Shown here in pieces: positions 25,346 to 35,900 of a stretch of DNA of 64,000 bases; position 1 is the first letter of the stretch; the number at the start of each line of letters is the position of its first letter. Location of the stretch: positions 44,750,396 to 44,814,395 of the forward strand of contig CM026395.1 of NCBI GenBank assembly GCA_014843695.1. The letters run 5' to 3'. The notes below the pieces were generated by a model that saw nothing but the letters and a program-made list of their open reading frames with translations, did no database searches and was not told where the DNA came from. The stretch comes from Archivesica marissinica (lineage: Eukaryota > Mollusca > Bivalvia > Venerida > Vesicomyidae). The translations under genes were made by a program, and so were the position numbers.

Positions 25346-25766
25346 TCATATACTAACTCCTAGAACTTCCTCTTTGCCACCTCTACCACAACCCCTCTGC
25401 ACGTTTACCTCCCTGCCAAGTTCTTCTCCGTCTTTTCACTATAATAGCTGTGAAAAGTAAATAATACATGTTCATTATTATATACGGTTGCAACAATAGA
25501 CGACATGTAATATATGTATATACTAAGTCTTGTACAATTTGCATGTAGTTGCATTTAGAATGAGTGGCAGAAAATCATCATCGATTGCCACTGAATTACA
25601 TTTATTGCAATTCTGTTCTTTTCTTCCTTTAAAATTTAAGCATTCAAATTTGTACACGTCATCTACTACGACGTATATATTCAATGTAGCTTGTGCCAGC
25701 TGTGGTCAACTAGGTTCGGTACCGGGCAATAAACAGTTCTCACCTGTGGTCGCCTCAGTAATATTA

Positions 25767-25975
25767 TGTATGTATGTTCCTTTAATGTCAAACCCCTCTC
25801 CGGGATTTAGACATGTTTTCCTGGGCAGGCTTAGCCGACCTGAGCGATTAACCAGTACTAAGCAATGTGTGTGAGGTGCCTTGCTCAATGACACTACATA
25901 CGTGGCCTGACCGAGTATCGAACCCGGGACCGTTCGATTTCAAATCCGACACTCTACCACTGGACCACGCACGCC
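25767..25975 (-). mobile_element. SINE family 3, full length
   Basis: On the minus strand the A box is within gtggtccagtggtagagtg and the B box within gggttcgatactcgg. The body has gagcaaggcacctcacacac and the end ttgacattaaaggaacatac. Confidence 0.85.
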
Positions 25976-26041
25976 ACACATTATAGTGGTAAACCATGTA
26001 TGAATCCCGGGCAAGTGCGACATTTTCCGAAACAAACCAAT

Positions 26042-26205
26042 TTGTATGTATGTTCCATTAATGTCAAACCCCTATTATGTTGTCCTGGGCAGGTTTAGCC
26101 GACTTAAACGGTTAAACAGTACTAAGCCATTTGTGTAAGGTGCCTTGCTCAATGACACCTGGGACCGTTCAATTCCAAATGCGATGCTGGCCCACGGAAG
26201 AAAGG
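26042..26205 (-). mobile_element. SINE family 3, head degraded
   Basis: Shares tgtatgttccattaatgtca, gtcctgggcaggtttagccg and ggtgccttgctcaatgacac with the previous copy, about 65 bases away. Confidence 0.78.
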
Positions 26206-26395
26206 TCCGGAGTTCGAGCCACGCTGGAGCCGTTACAATTATGCCCTTAGGCTAGGCATTTAAATTCCATGTTGCCTCTTCTCTCTCCCTCGTGGCGATG
26301 GATTCCATCAGGAATGAGGTCTTGAGAGTGATTAATATAAGTTTAATAACAATTAACATGTTTCGCAATCGAGCTAAAATATTTTTTTATAAACT
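26196..26395 (+). mobile_element. SINE family 2, longest copy
   Basis: It has ggtccggagttcgagccacg (B-box like), tctccctcgtggcgatggat, ggaatgaggtcttgagagtg, then attaatataagttt and gtttcgcaatcgag. The last part is the same 3' tail as family 1. Confidence 0.8.
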
Positions 26396-27138
26396 AAATA
26401 CTTGAAATGCACTTTAGCCACAATAAAAACAGGATATGTAAGCCCTCCCCGCCCCACACGAATCTATTAATTAATAAATACGATCCAGATACTTGATGCC
26501 TACATTCTGCATCTTTATAATGATTTGTTAAAATACCCCATATGCGCCCCAATGACTTCCGAGGTGGTTTCACATTAATTTAATACTTATTCGGCATATG
26601 AAACATTTTGCACGATATCCAATTAAAACCCAATCACATTTACATCATTTGGGATACATTGTAATACTAATTGAAGCCGTTTCAACTTACTGTAATATTT
26701 CTTGCTGGAAAATGGACGACAAAATACCACGTTTTTTCATCATTGCCGAAGGCGAACGATTCATCCCGAATGTACATCCGGTTCCGATTGTAAATAAATG
26801 CGCGTGACCTGTTCGACTTGGAAAGTCCTACTTTCGGTTTCGAGTTTGTTTTATTGCAAAAAACACTGTTTACTAATTGAACATAATTATACAATTTATA
26901 ATATAAGAATGTGTTGCAGCATTGCTACCCATACGTAAAATTTGAATTTTTCTAATATATTTTATGTCATACGATGTAATGCTGCCTTTAAGAAAGAAAT
27001 TGTTTAAATAATTATATTTAATGCTATATAGATCTACATAATATAGTGATTGTTAACGTATATACTTCTATATTCAGTTAAAAAGTCATGTTCTTCTGAA
27101 GAAAACTTGTGTTGACATGTTGACACTGTATTACACAC

Positions 27139-27490
27139 GTTCGTTCGTGCATGCTTGCGTGCGTGCGTACGTGTGGGTGGGGTGGGGTGTGGTGTGCGTG
27201 TGGGTGGGGTGGGTGCGTGCGTGGGGTGGGTGGGGTGTGTGCGTGCGTGTGGGGGGGTGGGTGGTGTGTGCGTGCGTGTGGGGGGGTGGGGTGTGTGCGT
27301 GCGTGTGGGGGGGTGTGTGTGCGTGCGTGTGGGGGGGGTGGGTGGGGTGTGTGCGTGCGTGGTGGGGGTGGGGTGTGTGCGTGGCGTGTGCGTGTGTGTG
27401 CGTGTGGGGGGGGGGGGGGGGTGGGTGGGGGGTGTGCGTGCGTGTGGGGGGGTGGGGTGTGCGTGCGTGCGTGCGTGCGTGCGTGCGTGT
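27139..27490 (+). repeat. G-rich GT/TGGGG tract
   Basis: About 350 bases of gtgcgt, gtgggt and runs of up to fifteen G. It lies about 120 bases past the exon E donor (C-rich in the transcript). Open frames in either direction come from composition only. Confidence 0.95.
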
Positions 27491-27608
27491 GCTATTAACA
27501 TTGTCATGAAATTGGAGCCTCCTGTGTATAATGCACAATCCTCCATATATTTCTAGAGGTTTCGCCCCACAACTATAAATAAATGTATCTAAAATAATTA
27601 AAATGTAC

Positions 27609-27796
27609 CTGCACATAGGAACAGGACGTTCCTTCATACAGCACAATTTGTTCCGTTTCTACGAAGTTGGCCACCTGTCCTTCCAAGTCTACGCCACGCA
27701 CATTAAATCTCGTGCCGGCTCGGTACACGCACCGCCTCGAGATCAGCATGTAATCAATGGACTTGTTGTCAATTATTGCTGACGTTATGCTTACAA
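27609..27796 (-). CDS. SACM1L: SAC1 exon E (LISRR ... ANFVETEQI)
   Basis: The exon has 188 bases: two to finish a Phe codon, then 62 codons ending in phase 0. It carries LISRRCVYRAGTRFNVRG and VANFVETEQIVLYEG, the most recognisable SAC-domain signature. Between the LPVMHG end of exon D and LISRR there are 17 residues, the same number as in vertebrates, which supports the acceptor at aactttgaatcag. The donor is CAG followed by gtacat. A minus-strand SINE starts about 25 bases upstream of the acceptor in gene sense, and a G-rich GT tract lies about 120 bases past the donor. Confidence 0.95.
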
Positions 27797-27821
27797 CTGA
27801 TTCAAAGTTAAAGTTGATTGT

Positions 27822-28085
27822 TGTTTGATTGATCGGGTTTTACATCAGCATCATTTTGGGCAATATCGCCGGCGGGCAGTTTACCTAATCCTGGGCAGCC
27901 TTCCTGGGCACCCTTCCTGGGCAGGCTACAGCGGCTAACCAGTATTTAGTGCACCAATCTCCGTAAGAAACTGCCAACGTTTTCATATAAAGAGACATGG
28001 TTGGAGCAGGGCTCAAACCAGTGACCATCAGTAATGATAGGTTACAGTGGTGTACAAGTCAGCGACCTTAACCACTCGACAATAA
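27822..28085 (-). mobile_element. SINE family 4
   Basis: Carries gggttttacatcagcatca, tcgccggcgggcagtttac, aagaaactgccaacg and, at the right, a tRNA-like head (minus: gagtggttaaggtcgctgac). An extra gggcacccttcct piece is inserted. Confidence 0.82.
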
Positions 28086-28464
28086 AAAATATATATCTAT
28101 GTTAATAAGAAACACTGTTTCCAATTTAAACTGGAATCATTAAACAATGTTTATATTAATAAGAAACATAAATGTAAAAAGTTAAAATAAAAAAATATCT
28201 TTATATAAAGGATTCCAAGTTAGTGCAATAACAAAATTGATTCCAGAAACTGAAGATCAGTGGTTTCCGAGGAAACAACTAAGCAGTTGCAGCCAACTGT
28301 CAGATTCCCAAACTAGCATCTTATCATATATTTATCTGACCTCTGCTAAGCAGCCGTCAAAATACCAAAATACTATGACATCAATTTGCATTATGAGCTA
28401 TTGATAAACGTTAATAAATTGCTATTTTGTCATCGCATTATTTTTTACTTTGTGGCCAATGATG

Positions 28465-28650
28465 TCCGAGATGTATGCAAGCTGGTACGATGGTCGCCAG
28501 ATCGGACAGGTGGGTCATCCCCGGGTACTCAGGTTTCCTCCGACTCGAATGACCACATAATACGCTTTCATCTGTGCCAACGAGAGTGATATACGTTGTT
28601 GAAGCTTGTTTCGCAATCGTTGTAAATTAAATAAAGTTTGTACTTTTATT
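28465..28650 (+). mobile_element. SINE family 1, head lost
   Basis: It carries gtacgatggtcgccagatcg, ccccgggtactcaggtttcc, gccaacgagagtgata and cgcaatcgttgtaaatta. Confidence 0.85.
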
Positions 28651-28755
28651 ACAAAGTTAGAAAACAATTGTTAACCCTTTACTCCACATAAACACCGTAC
28701 AACATCGACTCCCATGTAGCTGCCATTTCACCGTTATTTATTTTATAAATATAGC

Positions 28756-28841
28756 ATCTTACACTCTGTGTGATTTCATTACCAAATTTTATGAAATTTG
28801 TTTCATAAAAATATGGTATGAACTCACCCAGAGTGTAAGAT
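28756..28841. other. 86-base imperfect hairpin
   Basis: The left arm starts atcttacactctgtgtga and the right arm ends cacccagagtgtaagat. The arms pair over about 41 bases with a few mismatches and a five-base loop (tttgt). Size fits a pre-miRNA or a small foldback element; nothing decides between them. Confidence 0.75.
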
Positions 28842-29419
28842 CCTTTTTATCACATTACCATAGCGCGCGTTTTAATCATACTTTGTACAAAATAACGTTG
28901 CTAATTTCATTTTGGAGCTTTTTGTCATTTTATGACACTACGCAAACCAGCATTATATTTACGTCATAGACAGCGTCATAATTACATTGAGACAGACTTC
29001 TTTTAAATCGTCGTTTATCTTATCGCTCATGTTATCTACCTAGAAATATGCATAATTTAAAGTTTAATTTATAAATTATGAGGATTATTCACTCAACCAA
29101 TCAGAATCCTTCCAGGTTATAATACATTAATTTAATAATATTTTATTGGTTATATAACACGTGTGTACATATAAGAAAATATGTGATGGCTGTATTACAC
29201 TGAATACAAGTAAAGTTATGTGATAATATATGATATTAATTGATAATTGATGTTCATCAGCAATATGGAGATCTTCTGTTTTGCCAGACATCATAAATCA
29301 AAACAAATTCAGACAGCTCTATTTTTTTTCTTGCGGTTATGATACAGTTTTAAAGAATTGTGTGGATTTCAAAAACTGATCTTCCACGGGTATCGCATGT
29401 ACAAAAGTTAAAAGGATAC

Positions 29420-29513
29420 AGCCGTGCATGACGGGCAGACAGTATCGACCCAGTTCTACTTGTTGTGATAACTCCCGTAGCACGAAACCGTTCCACAGGA
29501 AACGTTGATCCGC
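29420..29513 (-). CDS. SACM1L: SAC1 exon D (ADQRFLWNG)
   Basis: The exon has 94 bases: 31 codons plus one base. The translation begins ADQRFLWNGFVLREL and ends LPVMHG, the SAC1 block that reads ADQRFVWNGHLLREL and LPVLHG in vertebrates. The acceptor is catactatttcag. The donor is GGCT followed by gtatcc, which is weak because it lacks G at +5. It is the only choice that avoids an in-frame TAA a few codons later, and the phase fits exon E exactly. Confidence 0.92.
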
Positions 29514-29582
29514 CTGAAATAGTATGTTTATATTACATTTATGTCATGGCTCAAGCTCTTCTCATCAGTGCAATATGGGTTT

Positions 29583-29738
29583 GATCCTCTCGTGAGATGG
29601 TACAGCCGTCGTCAGACTGGACAGGTGGGTTTTCTCCAGGTACTCCGGTTTCCTCCAACACAAATGACTACATATACGGATTAACACAAGTTGCTAAAGC
29701 TTGTTTCGCAATCGTTGTAAGATAAATAATGTTTATAT
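29583..29738 (+). mobile_element. SINE family 1, head lost
   Basis: It reads gtgagatggtacagccgtcg, ggttttctccaggtactccg, then a deletion before taacacaagttgct and gtttcgcaatcgttgtaaga. Lies about 70 bases upstream of the exon D acceptor in gene sense. Confidence 0.82.
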
Positions 29739-30282
29739 GTTAAGCTAGAATAAGAATTCCTAGAAATATGTTGTGTGAGAAATTTGTTATTAGAATACCT
29801 GACTTTCCAGCTGTTTTTCGCATCGTTTTCAAGTCTCGATAATTACCCGGAAATATGTTTCTTGGTGAATAGTCAATATTAGAATTGAGAATCTTTGTTT
29901 CACATTTTCAGATTGAAATTGATTGCACGTTATGACTTTATGGTCACTTATCACGATTTTAGCAGAAGAATAGTTGCCGTTGGCGGCCTTAAGGGATAGG
30001 TCCACTTAAATTATACAACAAAATTGATTTGGGTGGATTTGGAAGTGGACGCTTAACACACAAGGTCGCATGAGCAAGTTAGACAATATAAAGTCAATTT
30101 GATATGGGTTATGAAGTGGCACCTATAACTGAGATGGATGAAGACTTCTGGTACATATCCAGGCATTATGTCAGGCACCCATGAACCACCGACGTTCCAC
30201 GAGTCACCTTATATTCATGAAACAATAATTAAGCAGCCTTGGTGCGATAGGTTGTATAAACTGATTGTAGCTTGATTGCAAA

Positions 30283-30385
30283 ACAAGTTCTTACAACATT
30301 AAACATTAGTTTAATCATTCAACATCTCATTCCTGGTGGAATACATTGCCATGAGGGAGATAAGAAGCAGAAATTGAAGGTTAGA
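30283..30385 (-). mobile_element. SINE family 2, 3' fragment
   Basis: The minus strand gives ctccctcatggcaatgtatt, ccaccaggaatgagatg and the tail ending aacttgttttgcaatcaag. Confidence 0.6.
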
Positions 30386-30524
30386 TTAGTGACAGCGGTA
30401 TCTTGGATTGCTCATATTGACCTACTGAATCATATCATTTGGCACAACACATGCATACAGCCATTGTCATGTTCACCCTGAAATTCGATAAAATATATTT
30501 GAACCAACATGTAGTCATTCTATA

Positions 30525-30775
30525 TTGTTTGTTTGTTCGGGTTTTACGCCTTCATCAGCACCATTTTGACCTTTATCGCCGACGGGAAGTTTACCTAACA
30601 ACACCTTTCCTGGACAGGCTCCAGCAGTTAACAAGTACTTGGTGCGCCAACCTCCGTAAGAAACTGCCAACTTTTTCATATAAAGAGACACTGCCTGAAC
30701 GGGGCTCGAATCCATGACCATCAGTGATGTTAGGTTACAGTGGTATACAAGTCAGCGACTGTAACTATTCGACAT
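30525..30775 (-). mobile_element. SINE family 4 next to exon C
   Basis: Carries gttttacgccttcatcagca, gccgacgggaagtttaccta and a tRNA-like right end (minus: gaatagttacagtcgctgac, gattcgagccccg). It ends about 30 bases past the exon C donor. Confidence 0.85.
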
Positions 30776-30804
30776 ACCATTCTTTATACAGAAATTTAAC
30801 ATAC

Positions 30805-30954
30805 TCTTTCATGCAGTGGTATCGAGATGAAATCGGGACTGGTGTTATGCAATCTCTGTAGAGTATGTGTGATGTCGTACGTCGTACTGAAGTAGAAATA
30901 TCCCGTCTTCAACAGGCTCTCCACCATCGACAGGTAAACAGCATTGTCTCGAGA
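30805..30954 (-). CDS. SACM1L: SAC1 exon C (FYFSTTYDITHTLQRL)
   Basis: The exon has 150 bases, exactly 50 codons, phase 0 on both sides. Residues run from SRDNAVYLSMVE through YFYFSTTYDITHTLQRL to ISIPLHER. FYFSTTYD and THTLQRL are signature blocks of SAC1 and the length between them is the same as in vertebrates. The acceptor is gttatgttttcag; the donor is AGA followed by gtatgt. The first 21-23 exon bases and about 37-39 intron bases before them form the unit of the array at 30931-31630. A SINE ends about 30 bases past the donor. Confidence 0.95.
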
Positions 30955-31630
30955 CTGAAAACATAACACAAAGTTAATAGAATTCTACATAGCGTAAACA
31001 GCGCAGTCTCATGACTGAAAACATAACACAAAGTTAATAGAATTCTACATAGCGTAAACAGCGCAGTCTCGAGACTGAAAAAATAACACAAAGTTAATAG
31101 AATTCTACATAGCATAAACAGTGCAGTCTCGAGACTGAAAACACAACACAAAGTTAATAGAATTCTACATAGCATAAACAGTGCAGTCTCGAGACTGAAA
31201 ACACAACACAAAGTTAATAGAATTCTACATAGCATAAACAGTGCAATCTCGAGACTGAAAACATAACACAAAATTATTAGAATTCTACATAGCGTAAACA
31301 GCGCAGTCTCCTGAATGAAAACATTACACAAAGTTAATAGAATTCTACATAGCGTAAACAGCGCAGTCTCCTGAATGAAAACATTACACAAAGTTAATAG
31401 AATTCTACATAGCGTAAACAGCGCAGTCTCCTGAATGAAAACATTACACAAAGTTAATAGAATTCTACATAGCGTAAACAGCGCAGTCTCCTGAATGAAA
31501 ACATTACACAAAGTTAATAGAATTCTACATAGCGTAAACAGCGCAGTCTCCTGAATGAAAACATTACACAAAGTTAATAGAATTCTACATAGCGTAAACA
31601 GCGCAGTCTCCTGAATGAAAACATTACACA
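30931..31630. repeat. 60-bp minisatellite containing the exon C acceptor, about 11.7 units
   Basis: In gene sense the unit is tctcgagactgcgctgtttac, g-c, then tatgtagaattctattaac and tttgtgttatgttttcag. The first part equals the start of exon C and the rest equals its upstream intron end. Distal units read cctgaatgaaaacatt. Any upstream copy used as acceptor would bring an in-frame TAG (GCT ATG TAG). Confidence 0.97.
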
Positions 31631-31639
31631 TATATTTGT

Positions 31640-31790
31640 TTGGTTGTTTCTATTTGGGGTTTACATTGGTTATAAGGCTTCTTTCCAGCAATTATTGGCT
31701 GAGGAAGACCCCGGGCGTGGGCAAGCATTGGGGTAGAACCACTGACCTTCCACAAGCCAGCTGGACAGCTTCCTCACATGCATCCCCTCG
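31640..31790 (-). mobile_element. SINE family 5 copy
   Basis: On the minus strand: gaagctgtccagctggcttg, ggaaggtcagtggttctacc and cggggtcttcctcagcc. Confidence 0.65.
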
Positions 31791-31794
31791 ATCA

Positions 31795-32010
31795 TTACCG
31801 AATTATCCCCCCTCCCCCTCGACATTTCTGCATGATCCCTCCCCCACCCTCGACATTTCCAAATGACCCCCCCCCCCCACATTTCTGAATGACCCCCCAC
31901 CCTCGACATTTCCAAATGACCCCCCCACACATTTTCAAATGACCCCCCACCCCCACCATCGACATTTCCGAATGACCCCCTCCCTCGACATTTCCGAATG
32001 CCCCCCACAA
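31795..32010. repeat. C-rich degenerate repeat (cgacatttcc ... gaccccc)
   Basis: Seven to eight imperfect units of cgacatttccgaatgacccc with C runs of variable length. Confidence 0.88.
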
Positions 32011-32961
32011 TTAGTTAATTTCCCACAAGGCATTGATAATATTAGAAACAATATATACTAATAATTAACAAGTTGGATTGTGATTTAGATGACGGTTCCC
32101 AAACATGCCTCAAACATGCCACCATTCCCACGTATGCCACAAGACATAATAACATAATTAAACAGGCACATACAAGTAACACGTGCTGTATACACCATAT
32201 GACCGGCGACACATGAAAAAGGGGCACTTGGACATAATTAACAAAACTGAAGTTAATATATCAAGTCAATAATACAATGTCTCTAAAACAAAATGCTGAA
32301 CATTTCAACTCAATATATTACCGATTTGAGAAAGTTATCACTTGTCTAGTGACGCACGTAAACAGATGTTTCTGAAAGAACATTTGAAACATCGCACCTA
32401 CATTAATGATGTTCTGTAATTTTGGTCGCTTATGACATCAATATTTCTTATCAATTTCAGAAATGCACATATATATAAGAAATTCCTATTGTTCACATGA
32501 TCATTCACATTCATAGTCCACAACTTTAGTTTATGTCATGATTTGACCAAATATCATGCCATTATCTTTTTCTAACAAAGTGATGAGCTTGGAAACATTG
32601 TTCCTATGGCAACAGTTGCAAACTCTTTATGCTATTTCATATCGAAATTTAAACGGCATATCTTTAACTAATAATCCCATGAAATTATACAGTAATGTGA
32701 AGAGATGGGAAACATGCGTAATTTTAGTTTAATTTAAACACTCGTCTTCCCATTTTCCTGAAAAATGTCTGAGTGTCAATTTTCACATGGCAACGGCCAT
32801 TTGTCACCAATACAGGGAACACAATAACAATTGACAGTTAAATCTCGATACAAAGATCGCACGGCTGAGACTTGGACTAATGTTTTTCTGGTGTAATTTT
32901 TACTTTCTACATGTTCATTGATTCAACCTACGTCTGTGTATTACACAAAGTAAAGTGCAGT
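32011..32961. other. Intron B-C, unique sequence
   Basis: AT-rich, no recognised exon or repeat. Confidence 0.5.
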
Positions 32962-35900
32962 CATGAGCGGCAAGGTATTTGATCTTGCAGCTGTGAGGGG
33001 CAAGGTATTTGATCTTGCAGCTGTGAGGGGTATTTGATCTTGCAGCTGTGAGGGGTATTTGATCTTGCAGCTGTGAGGGGCAAGGTATTTGATCTTGCAG
33101 CTGTGAGGGGTATTTGATCTTGCAGCTGTGAGGGGCAAGGTATTTGATCTTGCAGCTGTGAGGGGTATTTGATCTTGCAGCTGTGAGGGGTATTTGATCT
33201 TGCAGCTGTGAGGGGCAAGGTATTTGATCTTGCAGCTGTGAGGGGCAAGGTATTTGATCTTGCAGCTGTGAGGGGCAAGGTATTTGATCTTGCAGCTGTG
33301 AGGGGTATTTGATCTTGCAGCTGTGAGGGATATTTGATATTGCAGCTGTGAGGGGCAAGGTATTTGATCTTGCAGCTGTGAGGGGCAAGGTATTTGATCT
33401 TGCAGCTGTGAGGGGCAAGGTATTTGATCTTGCAGCTGTGAGGGGCAAGGTATTTGACTTGCAGCTGTGAGGGGCAAGGTATTTGATATTGCAGCTGTGA
33501 GGGGTATTTGATCTTGCAGCTGTGAGGGATATTTGATCTTGCAGCTGTGAGGGGCAAGGTATTTGATCTTGCAGCTGTGAGGGTATTTGATCTTGCAGCT
33601 GTGAGGGGTATTTGATCTTGCAGCTGTGAGGGGCAAGGTATTTGATCTTGCAGCTGTGAGGGGTATTTGATATTGCAGCTGTGAGGGGCAAGGTATTTGA
33701 TCTTGCAGCTGTGAGGGGTATTTGATCTTGCAGCTGTGAGGCGTATTTGATCTTGCAGCTGTGAGGGGCAAGGTATTTGATCTTGCAGCTGTGAGGGGTA
33801 TTTGATCTTGCAGCTGTGAGGGGTATTTGATCTTGCAGCTGTGAGGGGCAAGGTATTTGATCTTGCAGCTGTGAGGGGTATTTGATCTTGCAGCTGTGAG
33901 GGGTATTTGATATTGCAGCTGTGAGGGGCAAGGTATTTGATCTTGCAGCTGTGAGGGGCAAGGTATTTGATATTGCAGCTGTGAGGGGCAAGGTATTTGA
34001 TCTTGCAGCTGTGAGGGGTATTTGATCTTGCAGCTGTGAGGGGTATTTGATCTTGCAGCTGTGAGGGGCAAGGTATTTGATCTTGCAGCTGTGAGGGGAA
34101 GGTATTTGATCTTGCAGCTGTGAGGGGCAAGGTATTTGATCTTGCAGCTGTGAGGGGTATTTGATCTTGCAGCTGTGAGGGGTATTTGATCTTGCAGCTG
34201 TGAGGGGTATTTGATCTTGCAGCTGTGAGGGGCAAGGTATTTGATCTTGCAGCTGTGAGGGATATTTGATCTTGCAGCTGTGAGGGGCAAGGTATTTGAT
34301 CTTGCAGCTGTGAGGGGCAAGGTATTTGATCTTGCAGCTGTGAGGGGTATTTGATCTTGCAGCTGTGAGGGGTATTTGATCTTGCAGCTGTGAGGGGTAT
34401 TTGATCTTGCAGCTGTGAGGGGCAAGGTATTTGATCTTGCAGCTGTGAGGGGCAAGGTATTTGATCTTGCAGCTGTGAGGGGCAAGGTATTTGATCTTGC
34501 AGCTGTGAGGGGTATTTGATCTTGCAGCTGTGAGGGGTATTTGATCTTGCAGCTGTGAGGGGCAAGGTATTTGATCTTGCAGCTGTGAGGGGCAAGGTAT
34601 TTGATCTTGCAGCTGTTGCAGCTGTGAGGGGCAAGGTATTTGATCTTGCAGCTGTGAGGGGCAAGGTATTTGATCTTGCAGCTGTGAGGGGTATTTGATC
34701 TTGCAGCTGTGAGGGGTATTTGATATTGCAGCTGTGAGGGGTATTTGATCTTGCAGCTGTGAGGGGTATTTGATCTTGCAGCTGTGAGGGGCAAGGTATT
34801 TGATCTTGCAGCTGTGAGGGGCAAGGTATTTGATCTTGCAGCTGTGAGGGGCAAGGTATTTGATCTTGCAGCTGTGAGGGGCAAGGTATTTGATATTGCA
34901 GCTGTGAGGGGTATTTGATCTTGCAGCTGTGAGGGATATTTGATATTGCAGCTGTGAGGGGCAAGGTATTTGATCTTGCAGCTGTGATGGGTATTTGATC
35001 TTGCAGCTGTGAGGGGTATTTGATATTGCAGCTGTGAGGGGCAAGGTATTTGATATTGCAGCTGTGAGGGGCAAGGTATTTGATATTGCAGCTGTGAGGG
35101 GCAAGGTATTTGATCTTGCAGCTGTGAGGGGCAAGGTATTTGATCTTGCAGCTGTGAGGGATATTTGATCTTGCAGCTGTGAGGGGCAAGGTATTTGATC
35201 TTGCAGCTGTGAGGGGTATTTGATCTTGCAGCTGTGAGGGGCAAGGTATTTGATCTTGCAGCTGTGAGGGGCAAGGTATTTGATATTGCAGCTGTGAGGG
35301 GCAAGGTATTTGATCTTGCAGCTGTGAGGGGCAAGGTATTTGATCTTGCAGCTGTGAGGGGAAGGTATTTGATCTTGCAGCTGTGAGGGGCAAGGTATTT
35401 GATCTTGCAGCTGTGAGGGGTATTTGATCTTGCAGCTGTGAGGGGTATTTGATCTTGCAGCTGTGAGGGGCAAGGTATTTGATCTTGCAGCTGTGAGGGA
35501 TATTTGATCTTGCAGCTGTGAGGGGCAAGGTATTTGATCTTGCAGCTGTGAGGGGCAAGGTATTTGATCTTGCAGCTGTGAGGGGTATTTGATCTTGCAG
35601 CTGTGAGGGGTATTTGATCTTGCAGCTGTGAGGGGTATTTGATCTTGCAGCTGTGGGGGTATTTGATCTTGCAGCTGTGAGGGGTATTTGATCTTGCAGC
35701 TGTGAGGGGCAAGGTATTTGATATTGCAGCTGTGAGGGGCAAGGTATTTGATCTTGCAGCTGTGAGGGGCAAGGTATTTGATCTTGCAGCTGTGAGGCGT
35801 ATTTGATCTTGCAGCTGTGAGGGGCAAGGTATTTGATCTTGCAGTTGTGAGGGGTATTTGATCTTGCAGCTGTGAGGGGCAAGGTATTTGATCTTGCAGC

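Noticed and set aside
27034..27646. His/Thr/Pro-rich and Val/Gly/Cys-rich frames
   Set aside because: They translate the G-rich GT tract in both directions; low-complexity artefacts.
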